Positions 6,200 through 8,232 of a stretch of 8,232 nt of DNA are shown piece after piece. The DNA lies in contig DASWCG010000139.1 of assembly GCA_036390175.1 (NCBI GenBank), forward strand, positions 1 through 8,232, given 5' to 3'. Each line of letters starts with the position of its first letter. The stretch's first letter is position 1. Position numbers and translations under genes: made by a program. The notes beneath the pieces were generated by a model. The model ran no database searches, was not told the origin of the DNA, and was given only the letters and a program-made list of their open reading frames with translations. This DNA comes from DASQHY01 sp036390175. Lineage in GTDB: Bacteria; Acidobacteriota; Terriglobia; Acidiferrales; UBA7541.

Positions 6200-7918
6200 G
6201 TGCTGCTGAGAATATTGTGGAGAAGCGTGCTGCTGGCGGCGGCCCTGTGGTGCGGTGTGCATTCGGCACGGGGGCAAAGCGCGACCTCCGCCCCATGTCA
6301 CGATTCCGACGTAGTCCTGCGAGGGGGAAAGATTGTCACGATGGATTCCGCGCGGCGGACCGTGAGCGCGCTCGCGGTCCGCGAAGGGCGGATTCAGCTC
6401 GCGGGATCGGACTCTGAAATTGCGGCCTGCATCACTCCGCGCACACAGGTGGTCGAGCTGCACGGACAGACGGTGCTGCCGGGATTGATCGACGTGCACA
6501 CGCACGCGCTGGAATGGGCCAGCAATCTATTGAGAAACGAAATCGATCCGGGCTACCCGGAGGTACACTCCATCGCAGAAATCGTTACGGCCGTTGGCCA
6601 AAAGGCGGCTGGCTCCGCTCGTGGGAAATGGCTGCGGGGAGCGGGTTGGGACGATTCAAAACTTGCGGAACACCGTTACCTTACGAGGGCCGACCTGGAT
6701 CCGGTGTCGCCAGACAAGCCGGTCTGGCTTGTTCATGTGAGCGGGCATCTGGGAGTTGCCAATAGCGCCGCGCTGAAACTGGCTGGGATCACTCGGAACA
6801 CGCCCAATCCCTCCGGAGGCATCATCGAAAAAGACGCCTCGGGAGAGCCGACCGGCATCTTGAAAGACAATGCAATGGCCCTCCTGGCGCGAGTCCTTCC
6901 CGCGGATGCTCCCGACCTTAGAGTGCGAGCCGCCAAACTGGCTTCAGAAAAAGCGCTGGAAGCCGGCCTTACAACGATTCATGACAGCGCACAGACGGCG
7001 GAGTCCATGCGCGCTTATCAGACGGCACGCGGGCGAGGCTGGCTGAAGGTCCGCGTGCTGATGTCACCGCTGGTGGATTCTGTGGCGGATGCGGAGCGGC
7101 TTTCCCGCTGCGGCGTCTACACAGGCTTTGGAGACGACCATCTGCGGCTTGGCGCAGCGAAGTTTTTTGCGGATGGCGGCATGGGCGCGCGAACCATCGC
7201 GATCTATCCTCCTGCGGTTCAAGGCGAGCCGGACAACTTTGGATTGTTGATCTGGAAGAAGGAAGATCTGCAGAAGGCTTACCATAGTTTGGCCAGCGCG
7301 GGGTGGCAGATTACCACGCACGCCATCGGCGATCGGGCGATTGACGAGGTGCTCGACGCCTATCAAGCGGTGACGGAGGAGATCGGTCTGAGAGAGCCAA
7401 GATTTCGCATTGTGCATTGCGGCCTTTCGACGCCGGCGATTCAGAAGCGGCTTCGGGAGTTGCACGTCTTGGTAGACGGCGATCCTTCTTTCGTGTACTG
7501 GATCGGCAGTTGGTTCCACAAGTATGGAACCGAGCGGGAACGATGGTCGTACCCCGGGAAATCTTATTTTGACAATGGAATTATCGCAGGGCTTGGGTCG
7601 GATGTCCCGGTGACGCCCATCAGTCCGTGGTGGGGGATCTGGGCGGCGGTGGAGCGGCGGGAACTGATCTCGGGCGAGGTGTTGGCTCCTGAGGAACGCA
7701 TTTCCGTGTTGCAGGCTCTCGAAATGGCTACGAGGAACGGCGCCTATATTGGTTTTGAAGAACAGAGTAAAGGCTCACTCGAGCAGGGCAAACTCGCGGA
7801 CTTTATCGTGATTGACCGCGACATTTTGAGCGTGCCGCACGAGCAGCTCAAGGACATACAAGTGTTGAAGACGTTTGTGGGCGGCAGTCTTGTTTACGAG
7901 CGGGGCGTCGCGCACTAG
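6200..7918 (+). CDS. Secreted YtcJ-like metal-dependent amidohydrolase
   Basis: 572 residues from a GTG start; an in-frame TTG at 6176 would add 8 residues but has no ribosome binding site, whereas a G-rich run at 6190-6196 precedes the GTG. Residues 1-26 look like a signal peptide (R-I-L-W-R, hydrophobic core, A-R-G-Q), so the enzyme is probably exported. The body is an amidohydrolase-superfamily TIM barrel of the YtcJ type: small beta-sandwich part with G-G-K-I-V-T-M-D at 42-49, metal-binding D-V-H-T-H (His100, His102), K-F-F-A-D-G-G with Lys321 as the likely metal-bridging lysine, T-H-A-I-G-D with His374, V-H-C with His406, and G-S-D with Asp468 as the catalytic acid. The end (K-L-A-D-F-I-V-I-D-R at 531-540) closes the beta-sandwich. 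Family members hydrolyse amide or related bonds in varied small molecules; the substrate here is unknown. All expected ligands are present, so it should be active. The second S9 peptidase gene follows after 33 bp on the same strand. Confidence 0.93.
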   Translation: MLLRILWRSVLLAAALWCGVHSARGQSATSAPCHDSDVVLRGGKIVTMDSARRTVSALAVREGRIQLAGSDSEIAACITPRTQVVELHGQTVLPGLIDVHTHALEWASNLLRNEIDPGYPEVHSIAEIVTAVGQKAAGSARGKWLRGAGWDDSKLAEHRYLTRADLDPVSPDKPVWLVHVSGHLGVANSAALKLAGITRNTPNPSGGIIEKDASGEPTGILKDNAMALLARVLPADAPDLRVRAAKLASEKALEAGLTTIHDSAQTAESMRAYQTARGRGWLKVRVLMSPLVDSVADAERLSRCGVYTGFGDDHLRLGAAKFFADGGMGARTIAIYPPAVQGEPDNFGLLIWKKEDLQKAYHSLASAGWQITTHAIGDRAIDEVLDAYQAVTEEIGLREPRFRIVHCGLSTPAIQKRLRELHVLVDGDPSFVYWIGSWFHKYGTERERWSYPGKSYFDNGIIAGLGSDVPVTPISPWWGIWAAVERRELISGEVLAPEERISVLQALEMATRNGAYIGFEEQSKGSLEQGKLADFIVIDRDILSVPHEQLKDIQVLKTFVGGSLVYERGVAH

Positions 7919-7951
7919 TTGTGCCCGGCCAAGGAGTTCTGGGGGGAGACG

Positions 7952-8232
7952 ATGCATCGAGCAAAGGGTTTTACGCGGTTTCTAGGCATCGCTGTTTTTG
8001 CAACGGGTCTGGCGCCGGCTTTGATCGCGCAGCAGACCGAAAAGCGCGCCATTACATTCGACGACCTGATTCACATGCAGCGAGTGAGGGGAGCCCAGGT
8101 GTCGCGCGATGGAAAGTGGGTGGCGTACACCCTGGCGGTCCCCAATATGGAGGCCAACCGGAATGAAAGCAATATTTGGATGGTTCCGACGGCCGGCGGG
8201 GCTCCCCTGCAACTGACGCGCGGCGGACATGA
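7952..8232 (+). CDS. S9 family peptidase, N-terminal part (3' truncated by window)
   Basis: An ATG opens a frame that is still open at the window end; 93 codons are visible. A G-rich run with GGAG at 7945-7948 lies 3 nt upstream, a tight spacing. Residues 1-27 are a signal peptide (R-A-K, hydrophobic core, L-I-A before Q-Q). What follows matches the start of the S9 peptidase at 3637-5931: I-T-F-D-D-L-I-H-M against M-T-F-Q-D-V-I-E-M, then V-S-R-D-G-K-W-V-A-Y-T against I-S-P-D-G-K-F-V-V-Y-T, and V-P-T-A-G-G-A-P-L-Q-L-T against A-P-S-D-G-S-A-P-P-R-Q-L-T. This is the first propeller blade; the catalytic domain lies outside the window. The gene is in the same frame as the amidohydrolase, one stop and 33 bp later, so the two are probably cotranscribed. 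The S9 call rests on this alignment. Confidence 0.85.
   Translation, partial: MHRAKGFTRFLGIAVFATGLAPALIAQQTEKRAITFDDLIHMQRVRGAQVSRDGKWVAYTLAVPNMEANRNESNIWMVPTAGGAPLQLTRGGH

Overview
The window looks like an ordinary, GC-rich piece of a Gram-negative chromosome. It carries six protein-coding genes, two of them cut by the window ends, and I see no RNA genes, mobile elements, CRISPR arrays or phage genes. Four of the six proteins carry Sec-type signal peptides ending near AxA/QA-type cleavage sites. Two S9 peptidases with beta-propellers sit close together, next to a DmpA-type peptidase and a secreted amidohydrolase. This mix recalls Acidobacteriota (Solibacter/Koribacter-like genomes), but that assignment is an inference from gene content and style and has no marker gene behind it.

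Layout from left to right: (1) 1-856 (+), the 3' part of a GcvT-like aminomethyltransferase/folate-binding protein; (2) 905-2089 (-), a secreted P1/S58 (DmpA-type) aminopeptidase, convergent with gene 1; (3) 2291-3595 (+), an APC-superfamily amino acid permease, divergent from gene 2 across a 201-bp promoter region; (4) 3637-5931 (-), a secreted S9 prolyl-oligopeptidase-family peptidase, convergent with gene 3; (5) 6200-7918 (+), a secreted YtcJ-like metal-dependent amidohydrolase, divergent from gene 4 across 268 bp; (6) 7952-8232 (+), the 5' end of a second S9 peptidase, 33 bp downstream of gene 5 and probably in the same transcript.

Together the genes suggest peptide and amino acid scavenging. 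Exported peptidases (S9 and DmpA-type) would trim peptides in the periplasm, an inner-membrane APC carrier would import the amino acids, and the amidohydrolase would hydrolyse a C-N or similar bond in an unknown small molecule. The GcvT-like protein may handle one-carbon units from amines or amino acids, but it lacks the usual T-protein L-Y-G motif. The functional link is inference from proximity. I found no clearly new biological system; the items most worth checking are the atypical GcvT-like protein, the divergent peptidase/permease pair and the two S9 paralogues around the amidohydrolase.
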